Below, piece by piece: positions 36,023 through 43,704 of a stretch of 64,000 bases of DNA. A program made the translations under genes and the position numbers. Under the pieces are notes generated by a model. That model searched no databases, was not told the DNA's origin, and saw only the letters and a list, made by a program, of their open reading frames with translations. The DNA comes from Amycolatopsis keratiniphila subsp. keratiniphila (lineage in GTDB: Bacteria > Actinomycetota > Actinomycetes > Mycobacteriales > Pseudonocardiaceae). How positions within the stretch are numbered: the first letter of the stretch is position 1; every line of letters begins with the position of its first letter. The stretch is taken from the NCBI RefSeq assembly GCF_001620365.2, contig NZ_LQMT02000012.1, positions 1 through 64,000 on the forward strand, in the 5' to 3' direction.

Positions 36023-36067
36023 GGGTGGGTGGCCGGTGGGGATGTGGGCCGCGCGGGCCACCCACCC
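36023..36067 (-). terminator. Hairpin directly after the precursor array
   Basis: Arms GGGTGGGTGGCC (36023-36034) and GGCCACCCACCC (36056-36067) are perfect 12-bp complements around a 21-nt loop, and flanking GAAA/TTTC bases extend the stem. On the minus strand it follows the last precursor stop by 29 nt and is followed by TTTCCC. A partial terminator here would give much more precursor mRNA than enzyme mRNA, as is common in RiPP clusters. Confidence 0.65.
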
Positions 36068-36096
36068 GTTTCACCGAGGTCGGCGGCTGAGCCCGG

Positions 36097-36288
36097 TCAG
36101 CAGCGGCTCGAAGCCGATCCGGCGGAGGCCATGGACCCGCCGGTCGAAACCGTGCTGCCGACCGTGCCCGCGGAGCCGAAGGACCCGCCCGTGCTGGCGG
36201 AGCCGGCGCAGCAATCCGCGGCCACCGTGGCCACGTTCTCCTCGACCCAGAGGTCCAGGGTGGCGTCGAGGTTCAGATTCGTTTCCAT
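36097..36288 (-). CDS. RiPP precursor peptide A (LDLW family)
   Basis: The peptide has 63 residues from ATG 36288, with AAGGAAAG upstream. The leader METNLNLDATLDLWVEENVA carries the shared LDLWxEE block, followed by TVAADCC. The core of about 36 residues is almost all Gly, Ala, Ser, Thr and Val, with Cys at the start (CC) and the end (SSRC); repeats such as GSAG and STGGS are visible. Cys/Ser/Thr density suits azole formation and Ser/Thr dehydration. The likely leader end is near VAA, by analogy with the other three peptides. It is the longest of the four and the last one transcribed. Confidence 0.85.
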   Translation of the reverse strand: METNLNLDATLDLWVEENVATVAADCCAGSASTGGSFGSAGTVGSTVSTGGSMASAGSASSRC

Positions 36289-36355
36289 GATTCTTTCCTT
36301 TGCGTGACGAAGCCCGGGGACGGCTTCGGGTTCGGGATGGGATTCGGGGTTTTGT

Positions 36356-36544
36356 TCAGCAACCGGTGCCGGCGGTGCTGCTGCTGCCGCCGCTGCTGAA
36401 GGTGCCCACGGGGCAGCCGAACGTGCCCGCGCTGCCGGCGGAACCCGCGCACCCGATGGTGCAACCCTCCGCGGCGATGTTCGCTCCGCTTTCTTCTGCC
36501 CACAAATCGAGTGGCAGATCGTGCTCGGTCGTGGTGATCTCCAT
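36356..36544 (-). CDS. RiPP precursor peptide B (LDLW family)
   Basis: The peptide has 62 residues from ATG 36544, preceded by GGAGGAAAA. Leader: MEITTTEHDLPLDLWAEES, then GANIAAEGC. The core contains five cysteines counting the one in EGC (EGC, IGC, FGC, the terminal TGC and one further position in the Gly/Ser run should be checked), separated by GSAGSAGTFG and SSGGSSSTAG runs. The spacing of Cys with Gly on one side is favourable for thiazoles. It shares the LDLWAEES leader block with D and the terminal Gly-Cys with A and C. No membrane or signal segment is present. Confidence 0.85.
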   Translation of the reverse strand: MEITTTEHDLPLDLWAEESGANIAAEGCTIGCAGSAGSAGTFGCPVGTFSSGGSSSTAGTGC

Positions 36545-36614
36545 TTTTCCTCCATGGGTTGACCGAAAGCCGGAGGCTTTCAGTGGTCGTGGTGAAATCG
36601 AGGCGGCGGAATTC

Positions 36615-36785
36615 TCAGCAAGTGCTGCCGGCGCTGCCGGCCGTGCCGCTGGTGCTTGCCGGTGTGCTGACGGTGCTGATGCTGCTACCGGAGCTGGCGC
36701 AACAAGCCGACGCGGCCATGCCGACGGCGGGCTCGTCGGCCCACAGATCCAGCTGTGCTTCTTGGTCGTCAGGGTCGAGATGCAT
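36615..36785 (-). CDS. RiPP precursor peptide C (LDLW family)
   Basis: The peptide has 56 residues from ATG 36785, with AGGAGA upstream. It falls below many gene-caller limits and was found by translating the gap between B and D. Leader: MHLDPDDQEAQLDLWADEPA; then VGMAASACCASSG. The core has CC at its start, an ISTVSTPASTSGTAGSAG stretch and a terminal Cys (STC). The LDLWADE block aligns without gaps with the other three precursors. It is likely a substrate of the same leader-binding proteins. Confidence 0.83.
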   Translation of the reverse strand: MHLDPDDQEAQLDLWADEPAVGMAASACCASSGSSISTVSTPASTSGTAGSAGSTC

Positions 36786-36824
36786 TGTTCTCTCCTGGGA
36801 AATGAACGGTTTCGGCGAGAATCG

Positions 36825-36968
36825 CTACGGGCACTCGCTGCTGGCGGTTCCCGCGCAGAGGACAGGTGAGCTGAGGCTGGAAGCGGTTCCCTTGCAGCAG
36901 TCGGCCGCGACGTTGTCCGCGCTTTCCTCGGCCCACAGGTCGAGGGCGCTGCCAGTGGTTTCTTCCAC
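36825..36968 (-). CDS. RiPP precursor peptide D (LDLW family)
   Basis: The peptide has 47 residues from GTG 36968; AAGGAG lies 7 nt upstream, and the frame extends further but without a start signal. It has the shortest leader (VEETTGSALDLWAEESADNV, then AADCC). The core KGTASSLSSPVLCAGTASSE ends CP. It has four cysteines, six serines and two threonines in about 25 residues, close in size and composition to linear azole peptides. It is the promoter-proximal precursor and so probably the most strongly transcribed. Confidence 0.83.
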   Translation of the reverse strand: MEETTGSALDLWAEESADNVAADCCKGTASSLSSPVLCAGTASSECP

Positions 36969-37077
36969 GATGGCACTCCTTGTCTGTTCTTGGATTTCAG
37001 TGAAGGCTGCGCCATCGGGCCGGAAGTCCGGTGATTCCCGCCACGAAGAGTGGAAATTCCGCTCGGGCGCTGAAATT

Positions 37078-37106
37078 ATTGTAAGTGTGGCCTCGGTCGC
37101 AATCAA
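37078..37106 (-). promoter_or_regulatory. Sigma-70-like promoter of the precursor operon
   Basis: On the minus strand TTGATT (37106-37101) and TACAAT (37083-37078) are separated by exactly 17 nt. Both hexamers are close to the TTGACA/TATAAT consensus and lie in an AT-rich pocket. Transcription would start about 100 nt before precursor D. No competing gene covers this position. Confidence 0.6.
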
Positions 37107-37159
37107 CGATTGTTCGCCGGTAAACCATGCAGCTTCCTGCGTCGGCTGATGGGGAAAAT

Positions 37160-37171
37160 GCATTTAAATGC
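37160..37171. promoter_or_regulatory. Perfect 12-bp palindrome upstream of the precursor promoter
   Basis: GCATTTAAATGC is fully palindromic and AT-rich in a GC-rich region. It lies just after the stop of the dehydrogenase gene (37176) and about 54 bp upstream of the -35 box of the precursor promoter, so it may be an activator or repressor site. This is an inference from position and symmetry only. Confidence 0.35.
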
Positions 37172-37175
37172 CGAT

Positions 37176-39602
37176 TCAGTGGAATGCGGAATTCGGTGCG
37201 GTGCCGATGGCGAACGTGAACAAAGGCACCTCCTCGCGAAGATCGAGGCGGCCGTGCTCGGTGAGTGCGTGCGGGATCAGCCCGGCGAACCCGCAGGCTT
37301 CCCGGCCGGCGGCGAGTGCGCCGAGCCAGACCTCGTTGACCGCGGCGGATCCCCTCGCCAGCAGGATCCGGTAGCCGTGTGCACCGAGTTCGTGCACGGC
37401 GTGCGGAGTGCGCCCGACGACGACCCCGATCGCCGCCGCGCCCGCGAATTCCGCCTGCAGCACCATCTTCTCGACCGGATGATCCACGGGCAGCGCGGCG
37501 ACCTCGCTGAAGCCGCTCACCGGATCGAAGCGGTGGAAACCCGGTGCCAGCCCGGTCACCCGCTGCGCGAGGACGAGGTAGCCGAGCCTTCCGGTACCGG
37601 GTTCGCTCCAGCCGAGGCTGCCCGCCCGGTCCGCCCGGCGCAGCAGCTCCGCGAGTTCCTCGCCGTCGATCTCGCCGGGCCCGTAGACGCGGCCGCCATG
37701 CCGGTTGGCCAAGGCCATGGCATAGGCCGCCGGCGACCAGGACGCGCCGCCCAGCCTGCCGAGCGCGGTCGGGGTCTGCTGCTCCTGCAGCTCCCGGACG
37801 AACTCCGTCATCACGTCGTTTCGCGACCCGATGGGCCTGGAGACCAGGAATTCGGGTCCACTGTCCACAGTGGCGTCCGTCGTGAACGCGGATCCCGGGC
37901 CCGCCGGTGCGGCAGGGGCGTCGTTCGCCGGGTCGATCCGGACGATCTCGGTCACCGGGTCGTTCGCCGGGTCGAGCCCGAGCAGCCGGGCCGCGTCCTC
38001 GAAACGGACCTTGCCGACCCGCCGGGCGGACAGGCCTACGATGCGGCAGGTTTCCCCGAGCTGGTGCAGGGAGACCCCGGCGTCCATGTGGATGACGCGG
38101 GCGGCGAACGGACCGTACTTCGAGGCGACCCGGCTCAACGCGCCCGCGCTGACGACGACGGCGGGCGCCCCGGGGGCGGTGCTGTCGAGCCAGTTCGTGC
38201 TTTCCTCGTCGAACGGTGCCACCGCGACGAGTTCGTGCGTGAACGGGTCGTAGTGCCACCAGCCGGGCGGCAGTCCGCCGACGTCGCGGATGGCCAGGTA
38301 CGCCTGAGGCGAGCCCAGGTTGCCGCCGGTCGCGTGGTAGCGGTGCACATGCCGGTCACCACGGTCGGCGCCACCGGGCTGCAGGCCGAAGGCCGTGCGG
38401 ACGGCCAGTGCGATCCGGTCGACCTCCACCGGTGCCGCCGCCGTGGCCAAGGCGGCGAAATCGATGACGTTGACCTTGGGCAGCGGGAGCCGGGCCGCCG
38501 GCGGGTAGACCTTGTGGTCGTACTGTTTGGCGGTGTTCGCGGGTACGTAGTGCATGAGGTGGCCCTTGGGCGAGGCCTGGTCCTTCGGCGGGAAGCGGAC
38601 CATCTCGTCGAAGGTGACGGCGAGCGAATGGGTCCGGCCGCCGGGCTGGGGCAGCGTCGCGATCGGCCCCGGCGCGGCCGCCAGTTCGGTCGTTTCACCG
38701 GTGGTCAGGTCGATGCGCAGCACCGTGTTGAGGGTCCCGCCGTCGCCCAGCCTCGAGACCACGTTGGTGATCTCCGTGGCGAGCACCCCCAGTGCGGCCG
38801 AGCGGACGGCGTCGGAGGTATCGGCGGACCCAGGCGCGGAACGCGCGCCGAGTTCCCACCGGGCGAGGGTGAGCCCGATCCTGGCGTCGAACCGCGGGCC
38901 CAGCTCCAGCACACCGCCGGTCAGGGCGGCCCGGAGCCACGTTCCGCCGCGTCTGTCGACCAGCCGGTCGAGGTCGCTCAGCCAGGTGGGGGTCTGCACG
39001 TCGCCGGTCAGGCCGATGACGAGCGTGAGGTCGTCGGGGATGGAACCGGAGACGAGGCGGTCGTCCGGCCGTACGTGAACGGCCACGGTCGTGACCGAGT
39101 TCGCGATGAGCAGTTCGGTGAGTTCCGTGGCGAGGTCCGGGGGTGCCACCACCGCGACCCGTGCCGATCGCAGCTCCTGCCAGGCCTGGTGGCCGCTCCG
39201 GTGCACCCGGGACGAGTCGATGTGGCGGGCCAGCCACAGTGGCACGGGTTCGTCGGGAACGGCCGGGTCGAGGCCCTCCTCGACGAGTCCGCGGGTGTAG
39301 AGCAGGGAAACGATGGTCACCACGTCGGCTTTCTTGATGCCCAGGGTGGCGGCGATCTCGGCGTAGGTCCGGTTCCCGTCCAGCAGCCCGAGAACCCGGG
39401 GCAGGAGGGTGACACTGGCCTTGCCGGAGAAGACCTGCCGGGCGGCGGCGCCTTCGACGAGGTATCCCGACGGCAGCGGGACCTCGACCAGGCCGGGGAG
39501 TTTCCGTGCCTTCGTGGGAAGAGTGAACTGGGGGTCGTTCGCGACCGCCAGTCCCATGCGCGTGGCGGCGATCCGGTCCGCGGTGGTCGTGGCTGGGCTC
39601 AC
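37176..39602 (-). CDS. RRE/E1-like domain fused to SagB-type azoline dehydrogenase
   Basis: The protein has 808 residues from GTG 39602 (GTGA overlap with the next gene upstream). The N-terminal RRE/ocin-ThiF part reads LPSGYLVEGAAARQVFSGKA, LLPRVLGLLDGNRTYAEIAA; an E1-like middle follows. Two nitroreductase-like units then appear: HRYHATGGNLGSPQAYLAIR with LPPGWWHYDPFTHELVAV, and GYLVLAQRVTGLAPGFHRFD with HELGAHGYRILLARGSAAVN. The tandem organisation is that of McbC/SagB FMN enzymes oxidising azolines to azoles. It belongs to azole set 2 and is directly upstream of the precursor operon. The set 1 and set 3 counterparts are split into separate genes. Confidence 0.83.
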   Translation of the reverse strand: MSPATTTADRIAATRMGLAVANDPQFTLPTKARKLPGLVEVPLPSGYLVEGAAARQVFSGKASVTLLPRVLGLLDGNRTYAEIAATLGIKKADVVTIVSLLYTRGLVEEGLDPAVPDEPVPLWLARHIDSSRVHRSGHQAWQELRSARVAVVAPPDLATELTELLIANSVTTVAVHVRPDDRLVSGSIPDDLTLVIGLTGDVQTPTWLSDLDRLVDRRGGTWLRAALTGGVLELGPRFDARIGLTLARWELGARSAPGSADTSDAVRSAALGVLATEITNVVSRLGDGGTLNTVLRIDLTTGETTELAAAPGPIATLPQPGGRTHSLAVTFDEMVRFPPKDQASPKGHLMHYVPANTAKQYDHKVYPPAARLPLPKVNVIDFAALATAAAPVEVDRIALAVRTAFGLQPGGADRGDRHVHRYHATGGNLGSPQAYLAIRDVGGLPPGWWHYDPFTHELVAVAPFDEESTNWLDSTAPGAPAVVVSAGALSRVASKYGPFAARVIHMDAGVSLHQLGETCRIVGLSARRVGKVRFEDAARLLGLDPANDPVTEIVRIDPANDAPAAPAGPGSAFTTDATVDSGPEFLVSRPIGSRNDVMTEFVRELQEQQTPTALGRLGGASWSPAAYAMALANRHGGRVYGPGEIDGEELAELLRRADRAGSLGWSEPGTGRLGYLVLAQRVTGLAPGFHRFDPVSGFSEVAALPVDHPVEKMVLQAEFAGAAAIGVVVGRTPHAVHELGAHGYRILLARGSAAVNEVWLGALAAGREACGFAGLIPHALTEHGRLDLREEVPLFTFAIGTAPNSAFH

Positions 39603-40273
39603 CTGGCTGCTCCTTCGGCGACGGCGTCCGGTGCGGGGATGTCCTGTGCGAGTTCGCGGGCCAGTGGGAGCAAGGCCTGCCACGACCGGTCTTCGACGGG
39701 GACCGTGGCCTCGGATCGGGCGTTGCCGTGCACGCCGGTGAGCCGGTGACGGCCGATCCGGGCCGAGGTGCCGCTGAAGTAGGTCACCTGTTGCAGGTCG
39801 CTCGGATCCCCTTCGGCGAGCCGATGGATCACGGCGGCGGTCCACGACGCCGCCGAAGCGGCGAGCGACGGCAGGAACCCGGCCGAGGGGCGATGCTCGA
39901 CCTCGTCGTAGGCCGCGTGCAGCTCGGGCGAACCGGTGGAGGTGTGGTGCTGCAGGGTGCGGCGGTAGTGGCAGTCCATGGTCGCGTGCGCGCCGGGGCC
40001 GAGTACCGGCCCGAGCCGGATCGCCTGGTGGCTCGCGATCACCGGGATCAGGAACGCGTCGCGGGCCAAGGCGAGCCGGTCCGCTTCCCGTTCGAACCGG
40101 GGTGCGGGCTGATTGAGCGCGAGCACCAGGACGCCTCGGGCGGGAACTTCGCCGGGAGAAGGAAGGCCGGGGGTGGCCCGGGTCGTCACCGACGGCAGGG
40201 CGCCGAGTCGTTCGGCCACCGCGGTACCGAAGCCGTCGTCGTGCAGAACGAGCACTTCACGTGAGCCTGGCAT
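39599..40273 (-). CDS. E1-like TOMM biosynthesis protein, set 2
   Basis: The protein has 224 residues from ATG 40273. It is homologous to the 32054 product (VLVLHDDGFGTAVAERL; IRLGPVLGPGAHATMDCHYR; LTGVHGNARSEATVPV). As in that protein, the CxxC zinc sites of full-length E1-like proteins are absent. It lies between the second YcaO gene and the fused dehydrogenase with short gaps or overlaps, so it is probably a subunit of the set 2 heterocyclase. The duplicate in set 1 points to duplication of a whole gene block. Confidence 0.65.
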   Translation of the reverse strand: MPGSREVLVLHDDGFGTAVAERLGALPSVTTRATPGLPSPGEVPARGVLVLALNQPAPRFEREADRLALARDAFLIPVIASHQAIRLGPVLGPGAHATMDCHYRRTLQHHTSTGSPELHAAYDEVEHRPSAGFLPSLAASAASWTAAVIHRLAEGDPSDLQQVTYFSGTSARIGRHRLTGVHGNARSEATVPVEDRSWQALLPLARELAQDIPAPDAVAEGAAR

Positions 40274-40308
40274 AGGGGTTTCTCCTTTCGGGAGGGGATG
40301 ACGGGCGC

Positions 40309-41679
40309 TCAGGCGAAGGGCTGGGGCCAGGGATTGAGGTCTTCGAGCCGCCGGACCGGATACCCGCACGCCGCGGGCGCGGCGTAGAGGCGGGGGCTGG
40401 CGAGGAACTGGGCGCGATGAGTGAAGGAGAGCGGCTGCAGACCGGGAACGATGGCCTTGACGGCGGTGAATCCCGCTTCCTGTGATTCGTCGCAACCGAT
40501 ATCGACGGCGAAGACGTCCAGCCCGGAATCCCGCATCCGGGTGAGCAGGTCGGTCAGGTACCGCTTCGGCGGGCCGTCCGGGATCGAGGAGCGGATCTCG
40601 GACAGCGGGACGGTGCCGCCCGCCCGGCCCGGGCCGACGAGGAAGTCGAAGGCCTCGGCGTGTTCGGGCAGACCCATGTACAGCGCGCCGTCGAAGGTGC
40701 TGCGGATCGTGCCTGCCTCGGCGGGCGCCGCGCCATGGTGGTCGAGCGCGAGGCGGCAGCTGATGGCTTCCCGGACCGCGTTGGCCGCGGCCTTGCCGGG
40801 GTCGGGGTTGATCCCGCAGCCCAGCACATGGCGAAGCCGTGCCGAGTGATGTTCCTGGTAGACCGCGTAGACCGTCGGAACGCCGAGGTCGAGGGTCGCG
40901 TCGAACAGCCGCATCGAGACGCCGGGGGCGGCGTCGAACCGCGCCAGCAGCCGCTTCAGCCCCGGCGGGGCTTCGTCGACCTCGATTTCGGGCAGGGGAA
41001 GCCGCTGACGCCAGACGATGGCGATGGCGTCGCGTTCGATCACCTCGAGCAGCCCGTTGAGCAGCGCCTGCCACGGGTCGGTGTGGATGGCGCAGCCGGT
41101 GCTGTTGGGCGCGGAGAGCCGCTGATCGCCGGGTTCGTCGAAATAGAGCCAGACCAGCTCGGCGGGGATCCAGGTGAGCCGGGCGTCGGCCAGCCGCACT
41201 CCGCGCACCCACGCGCGGGACCGATCCTTGCGCGCCGGCCTGACCGGATGCCGGTCGTCGGCCAGTTCCCGGTCCGAAAGCCGGGGCAGATCGTCCAGAT
41301 CGAGGGCTTCGGCCCCCAGTTCCCCGGCGGTCGCGGTGATCAACTGATCCCGGCTGTACACCGCCGAGCAGTACCGCTCCAGTGCCTCGGCCGCGGCCAC
41401 CCACTCGGCGAGAGTGGCGTCGAAACCACCGCCGGCGCCGTCGAGGCCGGTCGTCGTCCGGCCGGCCCGCTGCGCGAACGCGGCGACCTCCGGCAATACC
41501 CAGCCCAGGTCGCCGGTGGTCGAACTGGCGATCGGCAGCCCGGGGATCCCTTCCGGAACCGGCAAGCGCACCGGCGGCGAGATCGGCCCGAAGAGGCCGG
41601 CGAGCGGGGACAATCGTTCGCGTAGCGCGGCGGCCGCGATGGCCGGTGCCGTGGCATCGGCCGGTGCGAGGTTCAGCAT
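40309..41679 (-). CDS. YcaO azoline cyclodehydratase 2
   Basis: The protein has 456 residues from ATG 41679 (GGAAAGAG upstream; TTG 41688 is less likely). YcaO features: GGGFDATLAEWVAAAEALER followed by YC, NSTGCAIHTDPWQALLNGLL, EVIERDAIAIVWRQRLPLPE, and the PxPxP tail LNPWPQPFA. It is most similar in motifs to YcaO-1 (shared GC(A)xHTDP and RQRLPLPEI(D/E)V), less to YcaO-3, suggesting that sets 1 and 2 arose by duplication. It makes thiazoline/oxazoline rings in the LDLW precursors. Its upstream region carries a 13-nt element also found before YcaO-3. Confidence 0.93.
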   Translation of the reverse strand: MLNLAPADATAPAIAAAALRERLSPLAGLFGPISPPVRLPVPEGIPGLPIASSTTGDLGWVLPEVAAFAQRAGRTTTGLDGAGGGFDATLAEWVAAAEALERYCSAVYSRDQLITATAGELGAEALDLDDLPRLSDRELADDRHPVRPARKDRSRAWVRGVRLADARLTWIPAELVWLYFDEPGDQRLSAPNSTGCAIHTDPWQALLNGLLEVIERDAIAIVWRQRLPLPEIEVDEAPPGLKRLLARFDAAPGVSMRLFDATLDLGVPTVYAVYQEHHSARLRHVLGCGINPDPGKAAANAVREAISCRLALDHHGAAPAEAGTIRSTFDGALYMGLPEHAEAFDFLVGPGRAGGTVPLSEIRSSIPDGPPKRYLTDLLTRMRDSGLDVFAVDIGCDESQEAGFTAVKAIVPGLQPLSFTHRAQFLASPRLYAAPAACGYPVRRLEDLNPWPQPFA

Positions 41680-41724
41680 GTCGACCAACTCTTTCCGTCA
41701 CACCTGTGAGAAACCTGGAATTCG

Positions 41725-41737
41725 AGTAAGCGCTTTC
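41725..41737 (-). promoter_or_regulatory. 13-nt element upstream of YcaO-2 (copy 1)
   Basis: AGTAAGCGCTTTC (minus strand GAAAGCGCTTACT, near-palindromic around AGCGCT) is identical to 59834-59846 upstream of YcaO-3. Downstream of both copies on the minus strand a similar TTTCTCACAG / TTTTCACAG follows at 14 to 17 nt. It may be an operator or part of an alternative-sigma promoter. Confidence 0.5.
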
Positions 41738-41936
41738 AGTAATGCGAAGAGAATTCACATCTGATCACTCAGGGTCACTATGATTCGGTCATTGAACATC
41801 TCATTGCCCCGTTGGAGCGAGGAAGAATTACCTGAAAGACAGGAATTTCGGTAACTTCTGCTGGTTCCGGTCCGGCATCGCGCGTGTCGTGCAGGAAGGT
41901 GCATTCGCGTGTTTCGGACGGCAGGAAGCTGCGAGG

Positions 41937-42560
41937 CTAGGGTGTGTTCGGGAGCGGGGAACCGAGAACGCCGCCCGTCTTTTCGGCATGTCCGGTCCGG
42001 TCCAGCAGATCCCGTATCCGGCGCCGCGCCCGATGCAGCCGCACCCTCGCCGTCACCGCCGAAATGCCCAGCACGCCGGCGACGTCCGACAGCGAAAGCC
42101 CGTCCAGCGCGGCCAGTTCGAGCACCGAGCGCTCCGATTCCGGCAGCCGGTCCATCGCCCGGTACACCCGCCTGGCTTCGGCTTCGGCGCCGATCCTGTC
42201 CTCCAGCCGGCAGATCTCGGCGGAATCGAGCAGCCGCCGGCCGGTGTTCTCCCGGTCCGCCGTCGACGCGCGCGCCGTCCTTCTGCGTTCGGAGTTGACC
42301 ACGTTGCGGGCGATCCCGAACAACCAGCCGGTCGGGGTGCCGCGGTCTTCCCGGAAGGTGTGCGCCGATTCGATGACGGCCACGAACACGTCCGCGGTCA
42401 GATCCGCGGCGAGCCAGGGATCGGGCACTCGTCGCGCCACGAATCCGTGAACCATGTCCAAATGCGCCCGGTAAAAGGCTTCGAAGGCCACCGGATCCGT
42501 CCCGAAGGCTCCCGTGTCCCGGCCCCGCCCGGCGTGGCTTCGTCGCCCGCATTGATGCAT
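41937..42560 (-). CDS. ECF-type RNA polymerase sigma factor
   Basis: The protein has 207 residues from ATG 42560. Region 2 reads FYRAHLDMVHGFVARRVPDP, LTADVFVAVIESAHTFREDR and GWLFGIARNVVNSERRRTA. Region 4 reads LPESERSVLELAALDGLSLS, DVAGVLGISAVTARVRLHRA. It contains no anti-sigma gene next to it. It is transcribed in the same direction as YcaO-2, whose start lies 257 nt beyond its stop, and is divergent from a secreted protein gene. It may direct transcription of cluster promoters, possibly via the shared 13-nt element; that is an inference. Confidence 0.9.
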   Translation of the reverse strand: MHQCGRRSHAGRGRDTGAFGTDPVAFEAFYRAHLDMVHGFVARRVPDPWLAADLTADVFVAVIESAHTFREDRGTPTGWLFGIARNVVNSERRRTARASTADRENTGRRLLDSAEICRLEDRIGAEAEARRVYRAMDRLPESERSVLELAALDGLSLSDVAGVLGISAVTARVRLHRARRRIRDLLDRTGHAEKTGGVLGSPLPNTP

Positions 42561-42723
42561 TGCTGCAGGACAACACAGGTGACCTCGTCGTCGCCATGCG
42601 GAACGACCCGCAGAATCACGCCGGATCTCTTGCGGGTCGTTCGCCGTCTCCCGAAGTCGATGTAACGCCATCGTGTGCCGTGGCCAAGTGTGGGTGTCAA
42701 GTTCAGGAGATGAGGAGAAGACC

Positions 42724-43101
42724 ATGTCCGCTGTCTCGAAGGGTAAGCCCGCGTCCGTACTGGCCGTCGCCGCCATGGTTCTCGCGTCGGTGTTCGGCGG
42801 TACTGCCACCGCCGAAGCCGTCACGCTCACCAGGCCGGCGTCTGGCACCGCCCAAACCTACGACTTCACCCTCACGGTCCCCGGCCAGGGAGAGGTCGTC
42901 AGGGTGGTGAGTGTCTGGTCGCACGACTATCTCGGCAGCGACGAGTACCGCTGGAAAGCGGAACGGCTGCACAACGTCACCCGGATCCAGACCCAGATCG
43001 ACGGCAAGCTCGTCGACAACGTCTGGGAAGGACACCAAGTCGCGCGCAAGAGTGTGAAGCACCGCGCCTGCTTCAACGAAGCCTGTGGCAGCTGGAACTG
43101 A
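42724..43101 (+). CDS. Small secreted protein, C-x(4)-C-x-x-W type
   Basis: The protein has 125 residues from ATG 42724, with GAGGAG upstream. Signal peptide: ASVLAVAAMVLASVFGGTAT. The mature domain of about 95 residues is beta-rich (TYDFTLTVPGQGEVVRVVSV, VSVWSHDYLGSDEYRWKAER) and ends HRACFNEACGSWN. The C....C..W ending is shared with the proteins at 21318 and 43334. Function unknown. It interrupts the minus-strand cluster together with its neighbours, possibly inserted between two biosynthetic blocks. Confidence 0.75.
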   Translation: MSAVSKGKPASVLAVAAMVLASVFGGTATAEAVTLTRPASGTAQTYDFTLTVPGQGEVVRVVSVWSHDYLGSDEYRWKAERLHNVTRIQTQIDGKLVDNVWEGHQVARKSVKHRACFNEACGSWN

Positions 43102-43316
43102 TGCGCGGGCCCCGGTGGGCTCGTCGTTTCCGCGCTCGGACGGACCCGCGGCCGCTGACCGAATTCGAACTGCGGCTTCTGACGGAGTTGAAGGGAATCG
43201 TGGCGGAGCAGGGGAAAGGCCGGACCCGCACTTTTCGTCCGGCGAATCTGCCGCCGGTTTTTCCTGGTGGCGACGAATCGAATCCAGTTTGCTGGTGCGG
43301 TCGGGGAAACCATTGA
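43101..43316 (+). CDS. Possible small translationally coupled ORF
   Basis: The ORF has 71 residues starting at the ATG of TGATG, overlapping the previous stop. The first half is Arg/Pro-rich and contains a helical stretch (LTEFELRLLTELKGIVAEQG); the end has CWC. No relatives are recognised and it could be chance coding, but the exact stop-start overlap and the helical stretch speak for a real small gene. Confidence 0.35.
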   Translation: MRGPRWARRFRARTDPRPLTEFELRLLTELKGIVAEQGKGRTRTFRPANLPPVFPGGDESNPVCWCGRGNH

Positions 43317-43333
43317 ACGGAGGATGGAAAACG

Positions 43334-43681
43334 GTGATCAACAGGACTGCCCGGGTTGCCTTGGGCGTGGCCGCCGCGCTCGTATTCGGCGGCACCGGCG
43401 TGGCGAACGCCGCGACCGAGGCGGACAACTATCAGTGCGGAGACCACCGATACCGCGACAACACCGCGAAGATCTGCTGGAGCTGGCAGGATTCCGGCAA
43501 GGGCGACGGCACCTTCGACGGCCGCTACATCGTCGCGTCCTACACCGGGAGGCCCTCGTTCTGGGTCAGCCTTGACGGAAAGCCCGACATGTTCGACCCG
43601 CGGGTCGGGCACGTCTACCGGCAGAAGCGGACCGTGCAGTTCCGCATTTGCAACATCGCTTGCAGCGACTGGAAACAGTAG
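43334..43681 (+). CDS. Small secreted protein, C-x-x-x-C-x-x-W type
   Basis: The protein has 115 residues from GTG 43334, with GGAGG about 11 nt upstream. Signal peptide: ARVALGVAAALVFGGTGVAN. The mature part contains CGDHRYRDNTAKICWSW, FDGRYIVASYTGRPSFWVSL and ends FRICNIACSDWKQ. Its four cysteines could form two disulfides. It is related in layout to the proteins at 42724 and 21318. It is followed by a strong bidirectional terminator. Its biological role is unknown. Confidence 0.75.
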   Translation: MINRTARVALGVAAALVFGGTGVANAATEADNYQCGDHRYRDNTAKICWSWQDSGKGDGTFDGRYIVASYTGRPSFWVSLDGKPDMFDPRVGHVYRQKRTVQFRICNIACSDWKQ

Positions 43682-43704
43682 CGCGCCGGGCGAGCCGCTA
43701 GGCT

